Assembly (NCBI RefSeq): GCF_001456115.1 | Contig: NZ_CP013264.1 | Coordinates: 976,001-1,040,000, forward strand | Direction: 5' to 3' | Source of the DNA: Sphingobium baderi | Lineage (GTDB): Bacteria > Pseudomonadota > Alphaproteobacteria > Sphingomonadales > Sphingomonadaceae | Length of the DNA stretch: 64,000 nucleotides | In this document: positions 35,972 to 46,100 of the stretch, one piece after another | Numbering within the stretch: position 1 is the first letter of the stretch | Layout: each line of letters opens with the position of its first letter | Notes under the pieces: generated by a model | What the model was told of the DNA's origin: nothing | What the model saw: the letters and a program-made list of their open reading frames with translations, nothing else | Database searches by the model: none | Program-made: the position numbers and the translations under genes

Positions 35972-38900
35972 TTGCGATCCAGTCCCAGATCTCGCCGGGA
36001 GCAGCCTTCATGGTTGCGTCGATGTCCAGGTTTCGCAGCGCGTTGATGACAAACCCGGCGCGCCCTTCTGGCCAGCCCGCCGTGTCAAAGGCATCCAGAC
36101 CTGTGCCTGGCGCCCAGGTTCCCTCTGCAAGGTCCTCGATCAGTCGACCGTTGCCACGATGGTTTGTGATGGCGGCATTCCACCCCGGCGTGGTCCGGGC
36201 GGCGAAGCCGACGACATTCCCGGAGCGAGGCTCTGCCTCCTGGCCCACCAGCCGCCGCCATTGGGCTTGATCCTGAGGCGGAAGAAGCGGTGTAAAAAGG
36301 TAGGGCTCAAGCATGATCGCCGCGGTCAGACGGACGGTGCGGATTGGTGTTGGACCATCCAACGACTTCAAAATCGCCGCCAGTGCCGCCGACGGATCGT
36401 GCTGCGGAGACGGCACCGCGCGAGCCCAGGCAGCGTCGGAAATTTGCTCGAGCGGCGGAAGCTGGATGCGTTGCCGCAATGGAGCGACGTCGAAATCCTC
36501 CGCACCATGACAAAGGCTGATGTCAGCGGGCGGCGGGGACAAAGGCGTCTGGTACGCCATACCTGATGCCTTCGCCTTCGCCATCGCGTCGTAGGCGGTC
36601 AGAACCAGCCGCTTGGTGCGGAACTCGCCATGGTCGCGCTCTTCATATTTTCGGAGGACGGTGAACGAGTTCAGGACCCAGTCGGATTGCTCCCTATCCA
36701 AACCATAGAGGTGCAAGACTGCCGCATCGATTTCTGCCTGGAGGATTTGACGGCGCGATGGATTCCATCTGAATGGAGGTGTTTCCCTTCCAATACTTTT
36801 TGCGAGGCTTTGGAGTTCCCAATTCGTGTAGAAGAGCTCGATTGCGCGATTGTTCAACCAAGCACGAACCTCCTCCCCAAGCCATGCAGGTGCCCCCTCA
36901 AGCTTGGCGCGCTCAAGCATTGGCAACTGTTCAACAATAAAAAATGTCATTCTGCTGGATTTCTGACGAACCGCGTAGTCGACCACCAAGCTTGAGAGAG
37001 TGGCAGAGAGCGCCAGTGCGTCTTTGGCAGAGGTATCGGTTGTCAAATAGGGGGAAGCGTGCCCCATTGCTGTTAGCGGCAGGATCGTACCAATGAATGT
37101 CCGTTCTGACGGGCCTACGTCTCTCCACGAGAATAACCAAGGCCTTCCAGCGTCCTCGCCAAGCGTCTCCTTGGCCAGTTGAGCATCTACCCAGTAACGA
37201 GGCTGAATTCGATATTTCGCTGAGTTGTGCTTTTCATCTGAGACCCTAGGAAGAACGCCCTTGTTGGCCTGCTTCTCGGTCTGATTTTCATAGGTGCCGT
37301 ACCGGTGGTCGAAGTGCCAGAACATCTTGCCCTCATAAAGAGGGTAGACCTGTCGACCGTCACGAAGCACCGCGAGCGCGCCCCGACGTTCTTCAATTAG
37401 TGGTGCAACCGCCTCATGGTCTATGAAGTGGCCAGAGTCATTTGCCATATCGAACATTCGCCTGAACCGGACATTCCAATCGTTTCGGAGAACCGTGCTG
37501 TCTTGCTTCTCGACTAGAATCGGCGCAGCCGTGTGGATGGCAGCCGTGACTTTCGCGTCTCTCGACCACCGAAAGGCGGGAAGGTTTAGGGTGTTCGGGT
37601 TGATGGCCCTGATTTCATCGACGGTGAGCGCGTACCGCTTTGCGGGATCGGCAATTTCTGCAGGCTGCCTGATATGTGCCGTGAACCACGGCTGCTCGAT
37701 CTTGACCTGAGTGCCGCCGATGGTGAGCAGCCCGAACTTCGTTTCGTTGTGCACATCCTTGAAGATCTTGTCTTCGTTCTCGAAGCCGTAGAACGAGACC
37801 AGAGATTTCTCCGACAAGAGCTGGCGCAGGAACTCTCGGTAGGTGAAGCCGACCACCAGACCATTCGGAATGATCAGGCCAGCTCGCCCCGTGGGATGGA
37901 GGGCCTGCCAAGCAAGATCGGTGAACACGGCGTAGGTGTTGACGTCTCCGACGCCGCCTCGCGGGAAGCGCCCGGACTCGCGCATGAAATGGCTTTCGGT
38001 CGCGGCGGTTCTCAGCGCGTCCTGCCATTCTCTAGCCAGGCGCGGGTTGGTTTCGTCCAGCCGTTCGATCAGCTTCTTGCGCGCGGCGGCATTCTTCGCC
38101 GTTGCAATTTCGGCATCCCGAAGCGCGAAAAACTCCTGTTCCTGAAGTTTGACACGCTCCCACGGCGGATTGCCAAGCACAACGTCGAAGCCGCCCCGCT
38201 GCATGATATCCGGAAACTCAAGCGGCCAATGGAAGGCGCGCGCCTCGCGCGCGACCTTGGGCGCATCAACCATCGCGTTCCGGATCTTGCCCTGATTGAG
38301 CGCCATCCAGATTTCTTCGGTTGTCGGGACGGTTCGCTCTGACGGGCCTGTTGGAGCGTGGCCAGTCTTGGGCAGCAGGAACGCTGCGATAAAAAGGTCG
38401 CAGGCGGCCTTTGCGCGGACGAAGTCCTGCTTTTTGCGAAGTTCCTTGAAGCGTGCGGCTTTAGTGCCGATTTCCTCCAGTGTGTCTTCGGGCAGCTCAC
38501 GGAAGCCAGAGAAGTCGACCGCGAACGGCTTGGTCTCGGGCAGTTCGTTGAGGCCGGTGCTAAAATCGAAACCGCCTTGGCCGGTTTTTGCCGCAGCGTT
38601 TATCTTCTTGTAGATGCTGGCGATGTCCTTGTCGTCGCCCGTCAGCGGTTTGTACGCGGCATCAGGAATGCCCTCCTCCAGCACCTTCAGGTCGAAGACG
38701 CCGAGCAGTGCGTCGCCGCAGCGGATCTGCGCGTCGAAGAAGCCCAGCGGTAGTCCGGGGTCGACCGTCTCGATCCAGAGCGCGACCTTGGTCAGCTCCA
38801 CCGCCATCGGGTTGCGGTCCACCCCGTGGATGCAGCAGCGCGCTACATCGCGCAGGGCATGGCGGAAGTCGTCCATCGAAGGCGTGCCCTCGGCCCGGAT

Positions 38901-40430
38901 GCGTGCGAGCCGCGTGGCGATGCGACGGGCGGCGGCCAACAGGAAGTGGCCAGAGCCGCAGGCAGGGTCGATGACCGAAAGCTTCAGCAGCGCCTTGGCG
39001 GGATCGTCCGCCTCGGCCTCGGTCTTGTCGAGCACGGGATCGAGTGCGGTATCGAGTAGCGCCTGAACCAGGCTGTCGGGCGTGTAGTAGGACCCAGTGG
39101 TCTTACGCTGGTTGCCCTTCTGCTCAGCTGCCTCGGACGCGAATACGAGCGTCTTGCCATCATCGCCCAGCTGCGGCTGGAGTTCGAGGAGGGACTCGTA
39201 GACCGAGCCCAGTTCCTCGGTTTCCATCGCACGCCAGTTGACGGGGACCATGCCGGTTCTATCGGCAAGCCAGGAGAGGCGATAGAGCGCCTCCATGAAG
39301 GCCCGGTTGCGCAGGCGGGCGGTTTCGAGGTGGGGCAGCCTGTCTTCGGCGAAGAGGCCGCCGAGCGCCGGCAGCGCAAGCGCCTCCTGCCCATGGGCGA
39401 GCGCGCGGAAGACGATCTTGATGCCCTCGTAGCGGTCGTGATGCTTGTCCCAGGTGGCGGCGCGGTAGCACTGCTTGCGCAGGGCGGCGAGGCTATAGCC
39501 CTGCGCGTAAAGCGCGCGTGCGTCGGTCTTTGACTTCGTGGGATGAAGGAGGTTCCGGTCCTCGGCGACCATCAGGAAGATCAGCCGGTAGACGAGGCGG
39601 AGGAGCTCGTTGAACCAGGCGGTGAGGTTCACCTCGCCGGATTTCAGCTTGGCGGCGAGGCCGGGGTTGGCCTCGAGGAAGCCCGAGCCCAGAACCTTGA
39701 GAGCAATCTGGACCTGGGCTGCTAGGCGCTCGCGGGCGGCCTCGCCCTCGCGCGTGCCGGACTCGCGCCAGCGTTCGAGGGGGCAATCGGTGGCCGGGGT
39801 GCCTGCGGTGCCGAAACGGGACCGGTGGATCAGCAGCCAGAGTGCGGCGAAGGATGCGATGTCCTCGGTCGAGAAGATCTGGGCGAGATCGGCTTCGATG
39901 TACGCCGGGCGCGTCAGGGACGCGTTGTCCCGCATGAGCCGAAGGTGGATACCATTGGTGACGATGCCCCACAGCGCTTCCTCGGAGTCGTTGAGGTAGT
40001 CCTGAAGGGCGAAAGCGGGCGAGCGGGAGCGGTCGACGGACAGGGTCGGGCTGCGGCGGTCCAGCGTCTCGCTCGGCGGGACCACGACCATGGCGACCCG
40101 GCCGCTCGCGATCATGGCGAGCGGCGCGGCGGCAGGAGTCAGGTCATGAAAGCCGAAGGTCTCCTTGAAGAAGCCCGCTACGAAACGGCGGGTGGCGTCC
40201 TGCGACGGCGCGTCGAGTTTCGCGAAGGCATCAATATGTGATTGCCCGACGCGGAACGCCGTCGAGATTTCCTCGCGGATCGTGAGACCCTTGCGGACGG
40301 CGTAGTCCTCCGGCGCCTGTTCCGGGGCATCACGCTGATCGATCCTCGCGATCATCGCGGGCGCGATCAGGTTGCCCTCGAGGCTGAGCGAGGGCCATGC
40401 GGACATATCGGAGATCGATTTGCGCGCCAT
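35955..40430 (-). CDS. Very large N6-adenine DNA methyltransferase (Eco57I/DrmMI-like)
   Basis: A 1491-residue protein. The first 400 residues contain a region like that of type IIG/ISP enzymes (FGFHDLTP, LWGIVTNGIHLRLMRDN), of unknown activity. SAM-binding motif I is VIDPACGSGHFLLAAARRI (about 485) and catalytic motif IV is VVLGNPPWERVKLQEQEFF (about 755). NPPW identifies gamma-class N6-adenine methylation. The C-terminal 600 residues probably recognise the target sequence. An ATG at 40430 is used; a GTG at 40436 overlapping the SNF2 stop is an alternative. Size and neighbours resemble DISARM DrmMI or BREX PglX; PglZ and other BREX genes are absent. Confidence 0.87.
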   Translation of the reverse strand: MARKSISDMSAWPSLSLEGNLIAPAMIARIDQRDAPEQAPEDYAVRKGLTIREEISTAFRVGQSHIDAFAKLDAPSQDATRRFVAGFFKETFGFHDLTPAAAPLAMIASGRVAMVVVPPSETLDRRSPTLSVDRSRSPAFALQDYLNDSEEALWGIVTNGIHLRLMRDNASLTRPAYIEADLAQIFSTEDIASFAALWLLIHRSRFGTAGTPATDCPLERWRESGTREGEAARERLAAQVQIALKVLGSGFLEANPGLAAKLKSGEVNLTAWFNELLRLVYRLIFLMVAEDRNLLHPTKSKTDARALYAQGYSLAALRKQCYRAATWDKHHDRYEGIKIVFRALAHGQEALALPALGGLFAEDRLPHLETARLRNRAFMEALYRLSWLADRTGMVPVNWRAMETEELGSVYESLLELQPQLGDDGKTLVFASEAAEQKGNQRKTTGSYYTPDSLVQALLDTALDPVLDKTEAEADDPAKALLKLSVIDPACGSGHFLLAAARRIATRLARIRAEGTPSMDDFRHALRDVARCCIHGVDRNPMAVELTKVALWIETVDPGLPLGFFDAQIRCGDALLGVFDLKVLEEGIPDAAYKPLTGDDKDIASIYKKINAAAKTGQGGFDFSTGLNELPETKPFAVDFSGFRELPEDTLEEIGTKAARFKELRKKQDFVRAKAACDLFIAAFLLPKTGHAPTGPSERTVPTTEEIWMALNQGKIRNAMVDAPKVAREARAFHWPLEFPDIMQRGGFDVVLGNPPWERVKLQEQEFFALRDAEIATAKNAAARKKLIERLDETNPRLAREWQDALRTAATESHFMRESGRFPRGGVGDVNTYAVFTDLAWQALHPTGRAGLIIPNGLVVGFTYREFLRQLLSEKSLVSFYGFENEDKIFKDVHNETKFGLLTIGGTQVKIEQPWFTAHIRQPAEIADPAKRYALTVDEIRAINPNTLNLPAFRWSRDAKVTAAIHTAAPILVEKQDSTVLRNDWNVRFRRMFDMANDSGHFIDHEAVAPLIEERRGALAVLRDGRQVYPLYEGKMFWHFDHRYGTYENQTEKQANKGVLPRVSDEKHNSAKYRIQPRYWVDAQLAKETLGEDAGRPWLFSWRDVGPSERTFIGTILPLTAMGHASPYLTTDTSAKDALALSATLSSLVVDYAVRQKSSRMTFFIVEQLPMLERAKLEGAPAWLGEEVRAWLNNRAIELFYTNWELQSLAKSIGRETPPFRWNPSRRQILQAEIDAAVLHLYGLDREQSDWVLNSFTVLRKYEERDHGEFRTKRLVLTAYDAMAKAKASGMAYQTPLSPPPADISLCHGAEDFDVAPLRQRIQLPPLEQISDAAWARAVPSPQHDPSAALAAILKSLDGPTPIRTVRLTAAIMLEPYLFTPLLPPQDQAQWRRLVGQEAEPRSGNVVGFAARTTPGWNAAITNHRGNGRLIEDLAEGTWAPGTGLDAFDTAGWPEGRAGFVINALRNLDIDATMKAAPGEIWDWIANVAAG

Positions 40431-40432
40431 GA

Positions 40433-43198
40433 TCACATCTCGCCCGGCATAAGGACGAACAAGCCGATCACGTCGGGCGGGAGGACCGCCTCGACGCTGA
40501 CGCGCGAGATGGATCCGGCTGCGGTACGCAGACGAGCATGGTCCTCGACGAGCTCCGCCGCCCGCTGCTCGACGAAAGCCGCCAATGGCCCAGCGAGCAG
40601 GTCGGGCAGTTCCGCCTTTGCGGCATTGATCATCCGATCTCGTGCGATCGTTGCGAGGTCAGCGGTGGCCGGCGTGCTGAGCATGTCGCGGACGTCTTCG
40701 CCTGTCGCCACGATGCTTTTCCCTTGAAGAGCAACCAGGGCAGCTTCTTCAGCCAGCAGGAGCTGCTCCTTTCGGCCGTGGATCGTGAGCTTGTAACGAA
40801 CGCGTAGGAGTGCGACGCGTGTCATCGCCGAGACGGCCGCTGTCGGCCACGCACCGACGCGGCCGACGCCGAGATCCGGAAGCGCCTCCTGATCCAGCGA
40901 AGCCTCGACAAGGCTCTCGGCAAGAGACGCCGTCAACGGATGGGTTCTCGTCAACAGAGAGGTGCCAGAGGGAGCGGGCTCGGCTGCGGCAAGTCTGACC
41001 GATTTCTCTAGGCCCCGCTGTTCGAGCTTCTCCTTCAGGCTCTGCTGAAGGGCGTGGACGTGAGCAATGTAGACGTTCCGCTTCTTCTCAAGCGGAACCC
41101 CGAACCGCGACATCGCGCGCTCCACGAAAAGCCTTGTGTCCTCCGGAGAGCCAAGCAGGCTCCTGACCTTGTCCCATTCCGGCGCCACCTCGGAGGGCTT
41201 CATCGCATTTTGGGCGAACCGCGCACGGGACTTCTTCTCATTTTCGCTGGCGTCGCGCCAACGCGCTTCCATCACCTTCGTGCCATCCTCCAGGCGAAGG
41301 TCCAGAGTGAGCTGTTTGTGCCCACCACGGCGGAGCATCATCGCGCACATCAAGGCGTGTGTGACCGGCCCGCGCTCGTCAGGCAGCGGAACCGTTACCC
41401 CGGTGGCCTTCCTGATTTCCTCGGCTTTGCGAAGGATCACGTCGAGGACAGCACCATCAATGGCACTGTCGGGCGAGAACATCATGATTGAACGAACCAG
41501 TTCGGCCGGCTGGCCGAAGCGGTCAACCCGTCCTTCACGCTGCTGATGCCGGGTCGGGTTCCACGAGAGGTCGTAGTGCACAACCGTGTCGAAAAGCTGC
41601 TGCAGGTTGATGCCTTCGGAGAGGCAGTCGGTCGCAACCAAAATCCTCTGGGCGCCTTCTTCCTTGTCTTCCAGCGCCATCTCCGCAACGCGATCGCGGC
41701 GCTCGTCCGGGGTCAACTCTCCGGTTACGGACTCGATTATGAGCTTTGGGAAAGCCTTTCGCAGCCCAGCCTTTACGTGATCGGCGGTTGCCAGATACCG
41801 ACAAAAAACGACCGGGTTGGCACCGCTCTTGATCAGAGGCTTGAGCGCACTGACGAGGGCATCAAGCTTGGGATCGTTCGCTTCAAGGAGGCCGCTCGCC
41901 TGATCGATGAGAGCACGGAGCGCGGGATCATCCGAGAAGGCCATACTTGGCTCAATGTCCACGGCATCTTCGTCGTCGCCGTCTTCGTCATAGATCTGCG
42001 GTTCGAGACGGTCTGCTTCGTTGGCAGCACGATTTCTCAAAGCACTCAGCGCGGCAGCCGGCGATGAGCCGACGCAGCGCATGAGAGCGAGGGTGCCCCA
42101 GAATGCGAGGCGCTGATCCCTCTTCTGCTCCCCAGCCTTCGAGACTACCGAGAGGCAATAGTCTAGGACCGCTTCCTGGAATGCCAGGTGCTCGGGCGAT
42201 AGACGGTACGCATGTTCGGTGGTTTCGTGTTTCGGGAATGATCTGTCCTCGTGCCAATCCCCCTCGACGAGGTCCACTCGACGCCGCTGTACAAAATGCC
42301 TTGCAAGGCGCTCTCGGTATCTCGCGCTGTCGAAGTCGAGTGTGCCGAAGTCCTGGTCGATCAGTGATAGCAGTCGTGCAAATGCTTCTTCGTCACCTGA
42401 ATGCGGCGTGGCGGTCAGCATGATGATCCGCCGCTCCGGGTCCCTCGCGAGTCCCTGAAGCAATTCAAATCGCTGCTGCTTGCCCTTGTGGGTGCCGACA
42501 CAAGCATGGGCTTCATCAACGATCACGAAGTCGGGACAGGCACGAGCGAACCCCTCCCGACGCTTCTCGGCCTTGATGTAATCGAGGCTCACGACCGTGT
42601 AGGGATAGGCGTCAAAGAGCGTCTGTGCGAGCGGTAGATTGCGTTCGAGGCGTGCCGCGCTACCGGAAGTCACGGGTACTGCGTCAACTCCGAACCGATC
42701 CTTGAGCTCGATGATCCACTGATCCACCAAGTGGGGTGGGCAAAGAACTGAGAAGGAGTCGACCTCGCCCCGGTCCATAAACTCCCGCAGGATTAGGCCC
42801 GCTTCTATCGTCTTGCCGATACCGACATCGTCCGCGATCAACAGTCGCGGCACCTGGAGCCTTAGTGCCATGAGCAACGGAACAAGCTGATACGTCCGCG
42901 GCTCGAAGGCGAGTTGCGCGGCAGATCGGAATGGCCCGGCACCGCGGCGAAGTGTGAGACGTAGGGCATCTGCCAGAAGTGCTGCCTTCGCCTGGACGGT
43001 GCTCCGGGCATCCTCGGGCAGATCAAATCGCGCGGCTTCGACCGATGAGATTTCTAGCGAGGGGGCCAGAACGACGACGTCGTTCTCGTTTCCTGACAGC
43101 GGGCGAAGCGCAAGAACGCCTTCGCGCGGTGCTGGGAGAGTTACCCATTCGCGGCCACGGGCGCGCACCAGATCGCCAGGTGAGAAACTCAGCACCAT
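40433..43198 (-). CDS. SNF2-type helicase/ATPase (DrmD-like)
   Basis: A 921-residue SF2 ATPase. Walker A is LLIADDVGIGKTIEAGLILR (119-138). The DEAH box is DFVIVDEAHACVG (223-235), motif III is MLTATPHSGDEEAF, and helicase-C motifs are ATDCLSEGINLQQLFDTVVH and then QREGRVDRFGQ (about 553-563). This RapA/SNF2-like arrangement without further nuclease domain is that of DISARM DrmD and related defence helicases. It begins 1 bp after the stop of the DUF1998 helicase gene and overlaps the methylase gene, so it is made in fixed ratio with them. Translocation on DNA rather than strand separation is the family expectation. Confidence 0.9.
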   Translation of the reverse strand: MVLSFSPGDLVRARGREWVTLPAPREGVLALRPLSGNENDVVVLAPSLEISSVEAARFDLPEDARSTVQAKAALLADALRLTLRRGAGPFRSAAQLAFEPRTYQLVPLLMALRLQVPRLLIADDVGIGKTIEAGLILREFMDRGEVDSFSVLCPPHLVDQWIIELKDRFGVDAVPVTSGSAARLERNLPLAQTLFDAYPYTVVSLDYIKAEKRREGFARACPDFVIVDEAHACVGTHKGKQQRFELLQGLARDPERRIIMLTATPHSGDEEAFARLLSLIDQDFGTLDFDSARYRERLARHFVQRRRVDLVEGDWHEDRSFPKHETTEHAYRLSPEHLAFQEAVLDYCLSVVSKAGEQKRDQRLAFWGTLALMRCVGSSPAAALSALRNRAANEADRLEPQIYDEDGDDEDAVDIEPSMAFSDDPALRALIDQASGLLEANDPKLDALVSALKPLIKSGANPVVFCRYLATADHVKAGLRKAFPKLIIESVTGELTPDERRDRVAEMALEDKEEGAQRILVATDCLSEGINLQQLFDTVVHYDLSWNPTRHQQREGRVDRFGQPAELVRSIMMFSPDSAIDGAVLDVILRKAEEIRKATGVTVPLPDERGPVTHALMCAMMLRRGGHKQLTLDLRLEDGTKVMEARWRDASENEKKSRARFAQNAMKPSEVAPEWDKVRSLLGSPEDTRLFVERAMSRFGVPLEKKRNVYIAHVHALQQSLKEKLEQRGLEKSVRLAAAEPAPSGTSLLTRTHPLTASLAESLVEASLDQEALPDLGVGRVGAWPTAAVSAMTRVALLRVRYKLTIHGRKEQLLLAEEAALVALQGKSIVATGEDVRDMLSTPATADLATIARDRMINAAKAELPDLLAGPLAAFVEQRAAELVEDHARLRTAAGSISRVSVEAVLPPDVIGLFVLMPGEM

Positions 43199-43199
43199 C

Positions 43200-46100
43200 T
43201 CACCCCTTCAAGAGATCAAGTAGTTTCTGTGGAACGCCGGCTTCAGGCGAGGCTGGAAGTTCCAATAGCTCCCACCCCTTGTTGGCCGCATCACTGGCCA
43301 CACCAGGAGAAATCGACTGGGTGGTGGCAGCCACAAAGTGGCCCCGCCATACGAACTCAGCTTCCGTCCCAGCAAAGCCAATGCCCATCGTGTCGACGCC
43401 GGGGAGACCGGCTTCTTCGAAAGCCTTCAGCCACGGCGACAACGTACTATCGCGCGCAGAGCGTTTTTCGAGCACTGTGCGGCCGCGAGCGAGATTAACC
43501 AAAAGCTGGGTGACTTCACTACTGCTACGGTCGATCTGCTCGTGATCCGGCTGGTTGAAGTATGACAACAGACAGCGGTAGCAGCCTCTGACGCAGGCCT
43601 CGTCTGCCTTTTCGGCCAACAGGTCAGCATCTCCGCTTGAGACTGCGGAGTCGATGTTCTCGAAGTGCATGAGCCCGAGAGCTGTCCGCGCAACTTCGCT
43701 GATCGCCTCCGGATTATCCATCAGGCGAGTAAGAACACCGGCGCCGCCCTCCGTTGCTTCGTAAGCAAGGATGGCGCGGCGGTTGTCGCGGGCTGGAAGC
43801 GGCTCGCCCAGTATCTCGCCTTCTTCAAGCTGGTAGACGACCTCGATGCCCCGCAAAAGCGCATGCTGAACGGTGGTAATCGTGCTCGCGTCGTAGTCTT
43901 CCGGTTTCTTGAAGCGGAACAGAAGCGCGTTTTTGCGGTCTCTAACGATAGGCACGATTCGAACCGGCTTGATCACGTCGGGTGGAGCGTCGGTCTCCGT
44001 ATCCTCATCTTCAGATTTCGCCCAGTAGCCGGTCCGGGGATCGATGTTGAAGCCGAATACCGTCTGATCCTTTCGGCGCTTCAGGCCTTTGTTCAGACGG
44101 CTTATCTCGGCGCTATTGGCATATTGCAGCGCGAGCAGTGAAGTCTCGCCGCACTTGAATTCAGCGTTTGTGACCTGAAGCTGATCATCCTTCTTCGGCC
44201 ACGCGAATACGGTCTGGATGTCGAAGCCTTGCCGCACGCGCTCTTCATCGTTCGCGGTGATGCGCTCAGTGGGCGCGGCCTCGACGTTGTCGATGCGGAG
44301 CGTGCGCTTGATTGGGACTTCGCCGGCCATGTGCGCATCGCAACCATGGCAGCGCTCCACCTCACCCTCGTGGCAAGCTCCGCAATTCGCACAGATGTAG
44401 ATGTCCTTGGTCGCGAGTTCCGACCCATCGCCTTCGCGAACCTCTGGAGGGAGCTTCGCCTTCATCACCCGATAGGCGCGACCTTCGTGGTAGATCAGGC
44501 TCCGTGGCCCAAACTCTGAGATTGCGAGAAAACGTGCGCGAGAGAGGAAGGAGCCGGTTTTTCCCTCGCCGGGCACAAAGGCGTAGAGCGGCAGACGAGG
44601 AAAATTGTATCCAGGCAGGAAGCCTTCCGTCGCGAGGTAGCGGTATGAGTAGAAGTCGGAACCGTTTGAAGCCTTCCCTTGCTCAAGGATCGCTATCTGG
44701 TCGCTGGCCTGCATCTGCGCCGCCTTGATCTTGCGGCGGTCGACGGCCGAGAGACCTGTTATCTCCGAGCGGGCGTTGGCTTCGGCCAGCTGGGTGCGAG
44801 CAGAATTGTAAAGTTCGCGCCAGCGGTCGAACGCTCGATCGAATTCCTTCGGAGCGTTCATTGCCACATGAAGCACGAACTCTTCCGGGTCCTCCATCCA
44901 GACAGGTATTGCCCCTTGATCAGCTGCCAGAATCTGTTCGAGGACCCGCTGCATGGGTGCGCGCGCACGGGAGACGAGATCGGCCTTGGAAATGCTGGTC
45001 AGGATCTCTTCCTTGAGCGGATAGCGGTCGCCACCAAGATCGAGGATGTCCGGGATGTCCGGCGAGAGTGCTAGGCGGCTCTCAGCGAGCCAGACCGCAT
45101 GCAGGTGCGAGCGCACCAGTTCTTCGTTCGTGATGTCCAGCGCAGGCGGGCGCACGACACCCGCCACCATGTCATTGCGGCGCTCGAAGAAGTACTGATC
45201 GTGTGGAGAGCCCGATGCACAGTACGTCACCACAACCGCTGCCTGGCCGGACCGGCCCGAGCGGCCAGCGCGCTGCGCGTAGTTGGCGGGCGTCGGCGGG
45301 ACATTCCTTAGATAGACAGCATTGAGAGCCGAGATGTCGACCCCAAGCTCCATGGTCGGCGAGCAGAACAGCGCCGGGAGGAACTGGTCGGATTCCCCGG
45401 TCGCCTTGATTTCGGTCCGATACTCCGAGGTGCTTAGGTTCTCCAGGTCGTCGTCTTCGTACCTGAACCGCCACTCGCGCCATTCCCGCTGCCTTTGAGA
45501 CACCTGCGCGGTGTGCTCGCGACCTTCCAGCCCCCAATAGGCGCTATGGCCAGATGCCAAGTCGTCAGCAATGGACGCGTATAGATCATGAAAGTATCGG
45601 TTTCCGCGTTTGCTCTCGTCTGAAAGCGCAGGCCCGGGAACGAGGCGGACGGCCGAAGGTGTCAGCCGCCAGCCCACGAGGTCGGCGTCCAGTTCAACGG
45701 GAACGACCAGACCCTCATCGGCGAACAGCTCAAGCAAGCGCGAGAAAAACTCAAGATAGTCGTCTCGCCCGAGCTTCGTGCCCAGCACGCTCTTTTTGTT
45801 GATCAGCCGAGCGATGCGCGAATTGTGGCCCGCGCGAAGGAGGGTCTGTTCCTCACGAAGGCCCACAGCATTCTTGCCAGGTGCACGCAAGAGAAGAGAC
45901 GATCGCCCACGTGGATTCTCCTTGGCATCAATCGCCCACGGAGCGCGCAACAGCGAACGCGATTTCTGTGCGACACCATCGAGGACAGTCAGATCGAGGG
46001 CCTCGGTATTGACGGCCAGCCCTTCAAGCATTGCGCCTAGCACGCTCTTCAGCAGGGCGGCCCGTTGCTCTTCCGTTTGATCGCCGAGCTCGGGGAGAAC

